Shown: one piece after another, positions 1-7,274 of the stretch
Layout of the letters: each line of letters begins with the position of its first letter
How positions within the stretch are numbered: position 1 is the first letter of the stretch
From: Variovorax paradoxus
Lineage (GTDB): Bacteria; Pseudomonadota; Gammaproteobacteria; Burkholderiales; Burkholderiaceae_C
DNA length: 64,000 nucleotides
Direction of reading: 5' to 3'
Assembly (NCBI GenBank): GCA_016806145.1
Contig: CP063166.1
Coordinates: 3,844,001-3,908,000, forward strand
Notes under the pieces: generated by a model
What the model was told of the DNA's origin: nothing
Database searches by the model: none
Seen by the model: the letters and a program-made list of their open reading frames with translations, nothing else
Made by a program: the position numbers and the translations under genes

Positions 1-234
1 AGGGCTCAGGTAGGCGTCGATGCCGAACTTCTTGAGCGCTGCATCGCGCGTGGCCGGGATGACCTGGTACACGCTTTTGGCGCCTGCCTCGCTCACCTGG
101 TCGGCATTCGAACGCTCGCCGCGCGTGCGGATGCTCGACAGAAGGCCGACGGGTAGGCCGAGCTTCGTTTCGGTCTTCGCGTCGAGGTCCGCATACAGCG
201 GATCCTGATACGACTTCGGCGCTTCGGTGGCCAT
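1..234 (-). CDS. Phage lytic transglycosylase-like protein (5' part only)
   Basis: Only the first 78 codons lie in the window; the gene runs off the left edge. It starts with ATG at 234, one base after the stop of the upstream gene. The residues LGLPVGLLSSIRTRGERS (about 26-43) followed by AGAKSVYQVIPATRDA look like the N-terminal half of an SLT/lysozyme-like fold, with the Glu of GERS as the catalytic candidate. In P22-like phages such enzymes are virion proteins that open the cell wall during DNA entry. The position, last in the ejection-protein block, fits that role. The full length and the rest of the active site cannot be seen. Confidence 0.65.
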   Translation of the reverse strand, partial: MATEAPKSYQDPLYADLDAKTETKLGLPVGLLSSIRTRGERSNADQVSEAGAKSVYQVIPATRDAALKKFGIDAYLSP

Positions 235-235
235 G

Positions 236-1615
236 TCAGAACGATCCCGTCGCGCCGACAGCGGGCGTCGTGGTCGACGCGCCCGGCGTCGCTGTGCTCT
301 GCAGGTACTGCAGCACCTGTTCGCGCGTCGCGCCCGGGAACTTCGAAAGCAACTGGTTGATGTTGCCCTCGGTGACATTGCCGTAGACCGGGTGTTTGAG
401 CACGAAGCCGCCGCCGCTGGTCGGGAGCTTGCCGGAACCGACCTGCTTCGCCATCGCCTTGTCGAGATAGCGGCGCACGACCCCAAGGTTGTTCTTGATC
501 TGCTTCGCCGATTGGTCCGGATCCAGATTGGCAATCGCCGCGGATAGCTTCTTACCCTCGGCGTCGGACAGGTTGCCGAGGCCTACCATCGTCTTGATCT
601 GCGACTGGAAGTTCTGAGCCTGCAGGGTCTCGATCTGCGCGCGGAAGTCCTTGTCGTCGGTCCCGGGGATGCCGCCAAGGTACTTGCCGCTGATCGTGCC
701 TGCGCCGCCCAGCACCGTGCCGCCATTGAGGCCCGGATGCTTCATGAGCGAGTCGACCGTGGCGCGCGTCTGGTTGAGGGTGTCGATCGCATCCTGCGCC
801 GCGCCGCCCTCGGTCTTCGTTTTGTCGGCCTGCTTCTGCACGAGCTCGTCGCGCTTAAGGATCAACTCGCCACGTTGCGTCTCGCTGTTGGCCTGTGCGA
901 TCTGCGCGTTGAGGGCTGCAATCTGTCGCTGCGCCTGCTTGGTCTCGATGTCCTCGGCCGCGTTGGCGTTCTCCAGGGCCGTCTTCGTCGAAGCGTTCGC
1001 TGCCTCCACGCCCTTGATCCCAGCCTCTGCGTTCTTCTTTGCCAAGTCGGCCGGCGCTTGAGCGGCTGCACGCTCCTCGCCTCCCGCGGTGGCTGCAGCG
1101 CTCAAGAACTTGTCGCCGCCCGGAACGCTCGACAGCAGCACCCCCATCGTCGCCCTGGCGAACTGCGGGCTCATCTCGATCAACTGGGCCTGCGTCCGAA
1201 GCGCCTGAATCTCGGGCTTGGGCACGCCTGCAGCTTCCATCGAATCGGCGCGAGCTTGCATCTGCTTTACGGCGATGTCCGGCCGTCCGTTCACCACAGC
1301 CGAGTAGTACTGCCCGAGGTCCCGCAGCGTGTTCTGTTGCTGCTCGGTGCTTCGCATCTCGAAGGCCTGCTTGAAGTTGTCCTTCAATTGAGGCAGCACG
1401 ATCGAAGCTGCGGCATAGTCTTTCGCTGTGGGGTTTGGGTTTGCCAACAGGCTTTGCAGCACTTCCGCTTGCTTGACGCTCTGCTGTCGAATGAGCGCAA
1501 GCTGCTGTTGCTGCTGCTGGTCGTCACGAATAGCTGCCCCAGCCCTGTACCCCTGAAGGGCCGATTGGAACGGCGTGGCGACGTCGATCGAGTAGTCGAC
1601 AGGTGCGATTGGCAT
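236..1615 (-). CDS. Putative phage ejection (internal virion) protein
   Basis: The 459-residue product was not recognised as a named family. It has a polyglutamine run near residues 33-38, a long Ala/Gln/Lys-rich helical and probably coiled-coil middle (about 180-280), and a small C-terminal domain. It lies between the DNA-transfer protein and a transglycosylase. That is where P22-type phages keep the gp7/gp20/gp16 ejection proteins, so a role in DNA ejection is inferred from place and composition. It begins 2 bases after the previous stop and is part of the minus-strand late operon. Confidence 0.6.
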   Translation of the reverse strand: MPIAPVDYSIDVATPFQSALQGYRAGAAIRDDQQQQQQLALIRQQSVKQAEVLQSLLANPNPTAKDYAAASIVLPQLKDNFKQAFEMRSTEQQQNTLRDLGQYYSAVVNGRPDIAVKQMQARADSMEAAGVPKPEIQALRTQAQLIEMSPQFARATMGVLLSSVPGGDKFLSAAATAGGEERAAAQAPADLAKKNAEAGIKGVEAANASTKTALENANAAEDIETKQAQRQIAALNAQIAQANSETQRGELILKRDELVQKQADKTKTEGGAAQDAIDTLNQTRATVDSLMKHPGLNGGTVLGGAGTISGKYLGGIPGTDDKDFRAQIETLQAQNFQSQIKTMVGLGNLSDAEGKKLSAAIANLDPDQSAKQIKNNLGVVRRYLDKAMAKQVGSGKLPTSGGGFVLKHPVYGNVTEGNINQLLSKFPGATREQVLQYLQSTATPGASTTTPAVGATGSF

Positions 1616-1617
1616 GA

Positions 1618-2331
1618 TCAGAAGACTCCGTACGATGCGAGTTCATCCATGAGGCCGCCGCCTCCGAAACCCGAGCCGAGAGTGGACAACCCGCTGCCAC
1701 CTCCGCCGCTTCGACCTCCGGCCCATAGGCCGAGTCCGCTCGAGATGGCGCCGAGGCCGCTCGCTGTCGCACGGCCTTGCGCGATCGCACTGCCCGCGCG
1801 CGACGCGCCGATCTGGGCCAGTTGGGACGAAATCGCGTTCGTCGCAGCCTGGCCAGCGTTGCCCGACTGAACAGCTGCGTTCTGGCCGATGTTCACCAGG
1901 CCGCCCAATTGCTGGAAGCGGTTGTTGATCTCGGCTGACAGCATCGCCGGGCTGAACTGAGCCAATGCCGCCTGGGTGTTGCCACCGCGCAGCCCACCCG
2001 TCGCCGAGGCGTTCGCGAGGATCGATTGCTCACCCTGCTTGACCTGCGACTGAAACAGCGGAGACGACTGCAGGTTGTTGATGAAGCTCTGTTGCGCGTC
2101 GTTGCCGTTCAGGCCAAGGATGTCGCGCTGTTGGCCCACTGCCGTCGTGCCTGCATCGACGTAGGGCCGCAGCAGCGCGAGCATGTTGTTCAGATTTGCC
2201 TGCTGATTGATCGCGCTGTAGACCGCGAACTCGGTCTGGTTCTGGTTTGCAGCTTGCGCTGCATTCGACTGAGCGTTCGCACCGGCAACCCCTGCGACGG
2301 CCGATCCAACCCCTACTGCTGCTGCGACCAT
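1618..2331 (-). CDS. Phage DNA transfer/ejection protein (P22 gp7-like position)
   Basis: The 237-residue protein has an Ala/Gly-rich, hydrophobic N-terminus, a helical middle rich in Gln and Asn, and a Gly/Ser-rich tail near residues 205-230. The stretch with RPYVDAGTTAVGQQR and LASATGGLRGGNTQ-like residues is typical of a widespread family annotated as DNA transfer proteins in podoviruses. These small ejection proteins leave the capsid with the genome and help build the channel through the envelope. The gene sits between the acetyltransferase and the large ejection protein in the late operon. The family assignment is from memory of similar proteins, not a search. Confidence 0.65.
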   Translation of the reverse strand: MVAAAVGVGSAVAGVAGANAQSNAAQAANQNQTEFAVYSAINQQANLNNMLALLRPYVDAGTTAVGQQRDILGLNGNDAQQSFINNLQSSPLFQSQVKQGEQSILANASATGGLRGGNTQAALAQFSPAMLSAEINNRFQQLGGLVNIGQNAAVQSGNAGQAATNAISSQLAQIGASRAGSAIAQGRATASGLGAISSGLGLWAGGRSGGGGSGLSTLGSGFGGGGLMDELASYGVF

Positions 2332-2332
2332 T

Positions 2333-2869
2333 TCAGTCTCCGATGAGTTTGGCGTAGAGGTACTCCACGCGCTTGTAGCCGAGGTGTTCGAACAGCTTGC
2401 TCATGTCGAGATGCACCTTCGTGCCGGTGAAGAGCTTGCGCACGCCGAGCGCTGCCATCTCTTTCTCGACGTGGCGAAAGAGACGAATGCCAGTGAAGCC
2501 CTGACGGTGCGCCGGGGCCAGCCAATAGACGTCGGTGATGCCGTGCAGCGTGGACTTGTAGTGCAGGTGCCCCGAGATGATGGCGACGTGATAGCCGACG
2601 AGCTCGCCGTCTTGACGCACCGTGACGATGTGCAGCGCGCCATCCTTGTCGAGCGCGTCGTACTTCTCGTGATCGATGTCGAGGGGGACCGCGGCATGGT
2701 TGAGCGCGATCTCTTTCCAGTGCTGCACCAGCAGCGGGAGCATCTCGCGGCGCAGATCACGCCAGCGCTCGACCTTGTAGGTGGTGCCGGCCGGCGGCGG
2801 TGTGACGGTGCCCTCAAGCGCCAAGGCGCATGCCGCAGCGGCGGGGCCACCGCAGGTGACGCCGATCAC
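2333..2869 (-). CDS. Phage GNAT-type N-acetyltransferase
   Basis: The product is about 178 residues if it starts at GTG 2869. I prefer this start because a GAGGT ribosome site lies 8 bases upstream and the start overlaps the previous stop as GTGA, a pattern common in this phage; an upstream GTG at 2878 is the alternative. The C-terminal half has the GNAT pattern: a strand with VGYHVAIISGHLHY, then VYWLAPAHRQGFTGIRLFRHVEKEM, where the acetyl-CoA loop is the diverged HRQGFTG. Such enzymes occur in phage structural regions, where they may modify host or virion proteins. The substrate is unknown. It pairs with the dioxygenase gene just upstream. Confidence 0.75.
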   Translation of the reverse strand: MIGVTCGGPAAAACALALEGTVTPPPAGTTYKVERWRDLRREMLPLLVQHWKEIALNHAAVPLDIDHEKYDALDKDGALHIVTVRQDGELVGYHVAIISGHLHYKSTLHGITDVYWLAPAHRQGFTGIRLFRHVEKEMAALGVRKLFTGTKVHLDMSKLFEHLGYKRVEYLYAKLIGD

Positions 2870-3447
2870 AGCGAGCACCTCGCATCGAGGATCATGTGGA
2901 TGCGGTCGGTCTTGCTGTGGTTCCAGATCTCGTGCTCGAGCTTGTTGTTGAACCAGAACACCGCACCAGTCTCCCAGTAGGTCTTCTCGTTGCCGCAGCG
3001 GAATTCGACGCCCTCCTCGCTCTGCAGGACGACATGGAAGCGGCGGTAGTAGTCGGCGTGTTCGGGGGTGTCAGCGTGCGGAAAGATGTGGCCGCCAGGC
3101 GCAATCTTGTTGATCATCACGCGGCCTAGACGCTCGCCGGCAACGGCCGAGAAAACGCTCATCACCAGCGCGCGGGCCTCGTGCAGGCGCGCGTAGGCCG
3201 GCTGGTCGACGCTCTCGTGCTGGTCGTAGCCCGCGAGCTTGTTCTTCTTGTAGAGCGCGATCTGCTTCTCGGTCAGGCCCGTGGCCACAACCGGAAATCG
3301 CAGCATGATGGATTCGACTTCGCCGAAGGGTCCCTGGGGGTAGTTGCGGAGGAACGTGTCCTCGGTCCACAACTCGGGGCGACGGGCGATGGCCAGCATG
3401 AGCGGCGCGACGTTCGCACCGGTGGCCAGACGCATGAAATTGCGCAT
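2866..3447 (-). CDS. Phage aspartyl/asparaginyl beta-hydroxylase-like dioxygenase
   Basis: The 193-residue protein has the marks of the Asp/Arg beta-hydroxylase family, iron and 2-oxoglutarate dioxygenases with a jelly-roll fold. The HxD pair is H124-A-D126 (FPHADTP), the distal iron histidine is probably H172 or H177 (EHEIWNHS), and R182 is placed to bind 2-oxoglutarate. The sequence PGGHIFPHADTPEHADYYRRFH is followed by a strand ending in VEFRCG. Its gene follows a 120-base gap that holds a strong promoter, unlike its tightly packed neighbours, and it overlaps the acetyltransferase gene. It may be a separately expressed pair of protein-modifying enzymes. The target is unknown. Confidence 0.8.
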   Translation of the reverse strand: MRNFMRLATGANVAPLMLAIARRPELWTEDTFLRNYPQGPFGEVESIMLRFPVVATGLTEKQIALYKKNKLAGYDQHESVDQPAYARLHEARALVMSVFSAVAGERLGRVMINKIAPGGHIFPHADTPEHADYYRRFHVVLQSEEGVEFRCGNEKTYWETGAVFWFNNKLEHEIWNHSKTDRIHMILDARCSL

Positions 3448-3527
3448 TGCAGCTCTCTCTTTCGAGGATTGGCGAGCTGCTGGCTGCTCATTCGGCTCAG
3501 CTAATCGACCGGAGCCGACTGGCGCGA

Positions 3528-3556
3528 ATTATAGGGATGGGCTATCGAAACACCAA
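3528..3556 (-). promoter_or_regulatory. Sigma70-type promoter for the dioxygenase/acetyltransferase pair
   Basis: On the minus strand there is a perfect -10 TATAAT (3533-3528) 17 bases after TTGGTG (3556-3551). It lies in the 123-base gap between the fibre gene and the dioxygenase gene and points toward the latter. The TATAAT is unusual in this GC-rich late operon. Confidence 0.6.
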
Positions 3557-3570
3557 ACCGCGATAGCTTA

Positions 3571-4584
3571 TCAAGGCGTGATGGTCGAACCCTGGAAATA
3601 GGTCAACTCGGGCGCGGCCGCGGTGTTCTGTGCAGAGCCCGTCGCCTGGAAGGCCCAGAGCTCGTAGGCGTCCGTGCCGTTGGGGATGTCGATGCAAGTC
3701 ACGCGCGAACCTGTCACGGCGGTGCTTTGTGCCTCGATGGCGGTCCCCCGCTTGAACTCGGCGCCGTTTTTGTACACGGCCACAGTCATGCTGGCGCCTG
3801 CGGCCGACACCGAGGTGTACGCGCCGCTGAGCATCACTGGCTTGCCTGCCGGCGGTGACCACGTGCTGCCGGCGAAGAAGCCGCCGGTGTCGAACTGCTC
3901 GGTGCTGAAGGTCAGCTTCGTGAAGGCTCCAGAGGGTATCGACTGCGCCACCGAGTTGTTGTGCGCGCTGAAACTGGCAGACGTCACAGCGGGCGCTGCG
4001 CCGGCGCGGAAGATCATCAACAGCTTGTTGCTCGCTGCATCGTAGTAGCCGAAGGCGTAGTCGACGACGTTGGGACCCGTGCTGAGAACCGGCGTCCCGG
4101 CGGCGCCGAAGTCGTAGATCGACGCGAACGACAGCGTGCGGCCGCCTGTCGCATCCTGGCGCAGCACGAAACACAGCAGCATGCCGTCGCTCAAGCCCGT
4201 GGGCGCGGCCAGAGCGCGATTGCCGCCGAGCGTCACGCTGAAGGAATTGTGCTGCGATGCGTCCACAGCGATCACCGGGCCGTCCACGAGCGCCAGCGGA
4301 ACGTCGCGTAGCGCCAGTGCGTCCGCGGTCCCCTGTGCCGTGTTCGCCGCGCTGAGCGCCGACGTTGCAGTGAGTTGCGCAGCCGATGCGGTTCCCTGCG
4401 CTGCTGCTGCGGCGGCGGCTACGGCGGCGATCTCGTCTGAGTTGTCGACCACGTTCTCGGGGATCGTGACCGCAACGTCGAAGAACAGGTTCTCGAAGGC
4501 CTTGAGCAGTTCGGGCGTCTTGCAGAACTGGGACAGAAGCGTTCGGCTGATCGGCTTGGCGCGGAGGACGAGTTCCGTGGCCAT
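3571..4584 (-). CDS. Phage tail fibre/spike-like protein with C1q-like C-terminus
   Basis: The 337-residue product has a helical Ala-rich segment (about residues 50-90, alternating AAQGTASAAQ-type repeats) that looks like a trimeric coiled coil. A beta-rich middle follows, then a C-terminal domain from about residue 210 (AHNNSVAQSIPSGAFTKLTF onward) with the TNF/C1q-like jelly-roll pattern, ending YFQGS. C1q-like heads occur at the tips of phage fibres and bind receptors. It starts 3 bases after the stop of the gp10-like gene. Function as a receptor-binding protein is inferred from the domain layout and position. Confidence 0.65.
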   Translation of the reverse strand: MATELVLRAKPISRTLLSQFCKTPELLKAFENLFFDVAVTIPENVVDNSDEIAAVAAAAAAAQGTASAAQLTATSALSAANTAQGTADALALRDVPLALVDGPVIAVDASQHNSFSVTLGGNRALAAPTGLSDGMLLCFVLRQDATGGRTLSFASIYDFGAAGTPVLSTGPNVVDYAFGYYDAASNKLLMIFRAGAAPAVTSASFSAHNNSVAQSIPSGAFTKLTFSTEQFDTGGFFAGSTWSPPAGKPVMLSGAYTSVSAAGASMTVAVYKNGAEFKRGTAIEAQSTAVTGSRVTCIDIPNGTDAYELWAFQATGSAQNTAAAPELTYFQGSTITP

Positions 4585-4587
4585 GCG

Positions 4588-5985
4588 TCAGGCCTGCAGA
4601 GGTTCAAGGCGCATCTCCAGCCGCAGCACTGCGAGAAACGCATCGCTGGTGCCCCGGAACCGCTGGATGCGCCAGTTTCGGATGAATCCCTGTTTGCGCC
4701 AGCAGATGCGCTTATCGCGCTCGCCGATCTTGCCCGCTGCGACTGGGCGCTCTTGGCTCCAGACCTGACCGTCCGAACTGTACGAGGTCCAGATCACCGG
4801 CGCCGCGCCCAGCGGAACATTGCCGGGCAGGCACACCAGTTCAAGTTCATGCACGATCGCGCCGCGACCCTCGTTGTAGAGAACTGCGGTGCCGAAGTCC
4901 CAGCCCACGGCCGCGCCGTAGTGGGTCGCAACGCTGTTGGACAGGCGGCCGACGGCCGGGCTCTGCGGGTCATCGCAAAGCCAGCGGTCGTAGGCCCACG
5001 CGAAGTGCCGCGCGCGGTACTGAGCATGGCCGGCCACCGACGTGGCGAGCTCGAACCAGACCGGATCCCCGATGAGTTCGCTTGCAGCGCCATCGAAGAC
5101 CAGCGTGCGGTCCGGCAGATGCAAGTAGAGGTGCTGCTGTCCGCGGTCGGCGCGCGTCTCGAGCAGCACACCAGCCAGTTGCGCTTCGCTGTAGCCCTGC
5201 AGGATGGTGTCGATCTCTCGCGTGGACAACTTCTGTGCGGTGCCCGAGGCCGCGATCCAGACCGCGGGAGCCTCATTGCGCGCAGAACCCAGGAAGGCGA
5301 TGCTCTCCAGGAACTTGGCGCATGCCTTAGTCCCTACGCAACCGCGCTGAATCTGGGCGCCATCAATGCGCGCGAAGGGGAACCCGTCGCCGCCGACGTT
5401 CTGGAAGGTCTCGATGCTGTACCGGTTGAGCGCGACGACCTCGCTGCGCACGCGCTTGAGCGCCACTATGGGGTCGGGATCTGCCTCCGACGATCCATAG
5501 CGCAACGGATTCACCGCGTAGGGGTTGTCGATGTCGGTGACCACGATCGACGTGCCGTCCGTCGTCATGAAGTAGCCGGCGATCCACAGCATGTCGACGA
5601 CCACACCGAGGTCCGGGTCGGTCACCTGCGAAAGCGTGCCGTCCCAGTAGAAGAGCTTCTGGTTCGAAGCGATGGCTAGGCGATCGAAAGACACATCGAG
5701 GCTGACTTCGCCGCCGGAGTCGACGTCGGCCAGCGTGGTCACGCTGCCGTCCGAATCGACCCGCACCAGCTTGGAGCCCATGACGCTGTAGCACACGCCA
5801 TTCCAGACCATGGAGCCGCGGCCGATGCCCGGGCCAGTGCCATGCGCCACAATGCCGTCGGCCGGCCCCAGGTAGCTCTTCGACAGCCCAGACTCCTTCA
5901 GCACCGGCACCAGGTTGCGCGGCAGCGCGGTGCGCAGCTGGGCGGTCTTGTCGGCGTAGATGCCGGTCATGATGCCGATTTGCAT
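4588..5985 (-). CDS. Packaged-DNA stabilisation/tail hub protein (P22 gp10-like)
   Basis: The 465-residue protein resembles the P22 gp10 family, tail accessory factors that close the portal channel after packaging and connect the portal/gp4 ring to the tail needle and spikes. Length is close to P22 gp10 (472). The N-terminus (IGIMTGIYADKTAQLRTALP) and repeated short blades such as VWNGVCYSVMG and KLFYWDGT fit the beta-propeller-like core. It lies downstream of the gp4-like gene but is separated from it by the fibre genes, whereas in P22 the two are adjacent. Confidence 0.8.
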   Translation of the reverse strand: MQIGIMTGIYADKTAQLRTALPRNLVPVLKESGLSKSYLGPADGIVAHGTGPGIGRGSMVWNGVCYSVMGSKLVRVDSDGSVTTLADVDSGGEVSLDVSFDRLAIASNQKLFYWDGTLSQVTDPDLGVVVDMLWIAGYFMTTDGTSIVVTDIDNPYAVNPLRYGSSEADPDPIVALKRVRSEVVALNRYSIETFQNVGGDGFPFARIDGAQIQRGCVGTKACAKFLESIAFLGSARNEAPAVWIAASGTAQKLSTREIDTILQGYSEAQLAGVLLETRADRGQQHLYLHLPDRTLVFDGAASELIGDPVWFELATSVAGHAQYRARHFAWAYDRWLCDDPQSPAVGRLSNSVATHYGAAVGWDFGTAVLYNEGRGAIVHELELVCLPGNVPLGAAPVIWTSYSSDGQVWSQERPVAAGKIGERDKRICWRKQGFIRNWRIQRFRGTSDAFLAVLRLEMRLEPLQA

Positions 5986-5987
5986 GG

Positions 5988-6428
5988 TCAGTTCGATGGC
6001 ATGAGGGCGATGACGCTGACTTCCACGCCCGAGGCGCTTCCGCCCAGCACGTCGAAGTTCTGCAGCGCGGTGATCAGCGGGCCGATCAAGACGATGCTCG
6101 TGAGGGCCGGCAGCAGTTGCGCGCGCGATCCCTTGATGGTGCAGCCGGTGTAGAGCCCGCCCGTCTGGATGTCTCCCGTCACCTCGAGCACCACTTGACG
6201 GCCGCTCGGGTTGATCGCGGTGAGGTTCACGGCCGGCTTGCTGGGGAAGCTGCGCGTGTATGTCACTGTGGCGGTGCCGTCGCCGGCAAGCGTCACCCGC
6301 GTGGCACTCGTGAGCCGTGGATGCACATGATCCTGACGCGATGCGGCCCCACCTCCTCCTGCCACCGCTGTCCCGGACTCACTCAGCGGCGCAGTGTTCG
6401 CCAGCGGTGCGCCGAAGCCCGCGTCCAT
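5988..6428 (-). CDS. Phage tail-associated hypothetical protein with DHVHP motif
   Basis: The 146-residue product carries GTAVAGGGGAASRQDHVHP near residues 20-38. DHxHP is the metal-binding knot motif found in tail-fibre proteins. The rest is predicted beta-rich (VTLAGDGTATVTYTRSFPSKPAV). It may be a short fibre or fibre-tip component. It starts 1 base downstream of the preceding stop and ends 2 bases before the gp10-like gene. No closer function is visible. Confidence 0.55.
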   Translation of the reverse strand: MDAGFGAPLANTAPLSESGTAVAGGGGAASRQDHVHPRLTSATRVTLAGDGTATVTYTRSFPSKPAVNLTAINPSGRQVVLEVTGDIQTGGLYTGCTIKGSRAQLLPALTSIVLIGPLITALQNFDVLGGSASGVEVSVIALMPSN

Positions 6429-6429
6429 C

Positions 6430-6738
6430 TCACCACCCCTCGCCCGTGATCACCTGCAGCGTGGTGCCGGCGGCCGAGATGAACGCAAGCCGGTCGTGCG
6501 AGATGTCTTTCGTGATCGTGACCGCCATGTTCGGAGGAATGGGCATGTCGGCGGCTGTTGCCACGGCCCCAGCCTGCGCAGCCTGGCTGAAGGTTCGCAC
6601 GAACGCGATGGCCGCCCCCGTGTTCACGATTCGCACCTGGTTGTTCGACGCGTTGATGGGTACGGCCGCGGAGGCGGCGCCCGGCGCGACAGCTTGGCCG
6701 GTGCCGTAGGCGGGCGAAAAGGGTTGGCGAGCAGTCAT
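6430..6738 (-). CDS. Small phage structural protein, function unknown
   Basis: A 102-residue protein without Cys, starting MTARQPFSPAYGTGQAVAPG. It has the composition of a compact beta-sandwich (AAVPINASNNQVRIVNTGA; MAVTITKDISHDRLAFISAA). Similar small proteins occur between tail genes of Burkholderiales podoviruses and are unassigned. It sits between two fibre-related genes in the late operon. I do not recognise a specific role. Confidence 0.55.
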   Translation of the reverse strand: MTARQPFSPAYGTGQAVAPGAASAAVPINASNNQVRIVNTGAAIAFVRTFSQAAQAGAVATAADMPIPPNMAVTITKDISHDRLAFISAAGTTLQVITGEGW

Positions 6739-6759
6739 GGAGTTCTCCAGGGTTGAAGG

Positions 6760-7224
6760 TCAGCCGACGCGATACCAGGACTTCGCGATGAAGTCGAAGC
6801 GCAGGCGGAAGAAGCTGTTGGCGGCCAGCGTGGCGGGGGCGCCATTCACTGCAGTGGCGCCGTTGCCGTTCACGGTCAGCGCGGTGACAGCCTGCGTGCA
6901 GGTCACAAGCACTTCCTGACCGTCGATGCACTCGGCGACCGGCGGAAGAATGACCGTCCCGGCGGCGTAGGCGGCCGCGGGCGTCAGCAGCAGGAATGCT
7001 GCGGTGCCGGCGACAGGCGGCTTGATCTGCACCGAGAACCCTGTTGCGCTGGGCGCGGCGTACTGCGTCACGAAGCCGCTGTTCGCTGCTACCTGCGCCA
7101 TCACGAAGGCGACGAGCGCGGTGATCGAGATGCGTCGCGTGTCGCCGTTGGCACTCGACCAGATGGGGATCAGGTCCCCGATGCTGAGTTGATCGTTGCT
7201 GGATAGGTCGTTGATATCGGTCAT
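6760..7224 (-). CDS. Phage fibre-adaptor-like protein sharing its N-terminus with the large fibre protein
   Basis: The 154-residue product opens MTDINDLSSNDQLSIGDLIP. It matches the first 20 residues of the SGNH fibre protein encoded upstream (MTDINQLSSVDQISLGDLVP), and the similarity continues to about residue 40. The remainder differs and is Ala/Thr-rich and beta-like. A shared N-terminus in fibre proteins usually marks the part that docks to the tail. So this may be a second, shorter fibre or adaptor. It starts in an ATGA overlap with a 17-codon micro-ORF. Confidence 0.55.
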   Translation of the reverse strand: MTDINDLSSNDQLSIGDLIPIWSSANGDTRRISITALVAFVMAQVAANSGFVTQYAAPSATGFSVQIKPPVAGTAAFLLLTPAAAYAAGTVILPPVAECIDGQEVLVTCTQAVTALTVNGNGATAVNGAPATLAANSFFRLRFDFIAKSWYRVG

Positions 7225-7274
7225 TCGATCGCCCCTTCAGATTCCGCAAATTGAAAATTAAAGCCGGCGCTCAT
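7221..7274 (-). CDS. 17-residue micro-ORF bridging two fibre genes
   Basis: ATG at 7274 overlaps the stop of the large fibre gene (ATGA), and its own TGA at 7223-7221 overlaps the ATG of the next gene (ATGA). The peptide would be MSAGFNFQFAESEGAIE. A G-rich stretch (six Gs on the minus strand just before the ATG) could act as a ribosome site or as a slippery run that fuses this peptide to the large protein. It may serve only to couple translation. Whether the peptide is made is unknown. Confidence 0.35.
   Translation of the reverse strand: MSAGFNFQFAESEGAIE

Noticed and set aside
1490..1530. Short CTG/TTG-type repeat
   Set aside because: It encodes a polyglutamine run in the ejection protein on the minus strand; not a separate repeat element.
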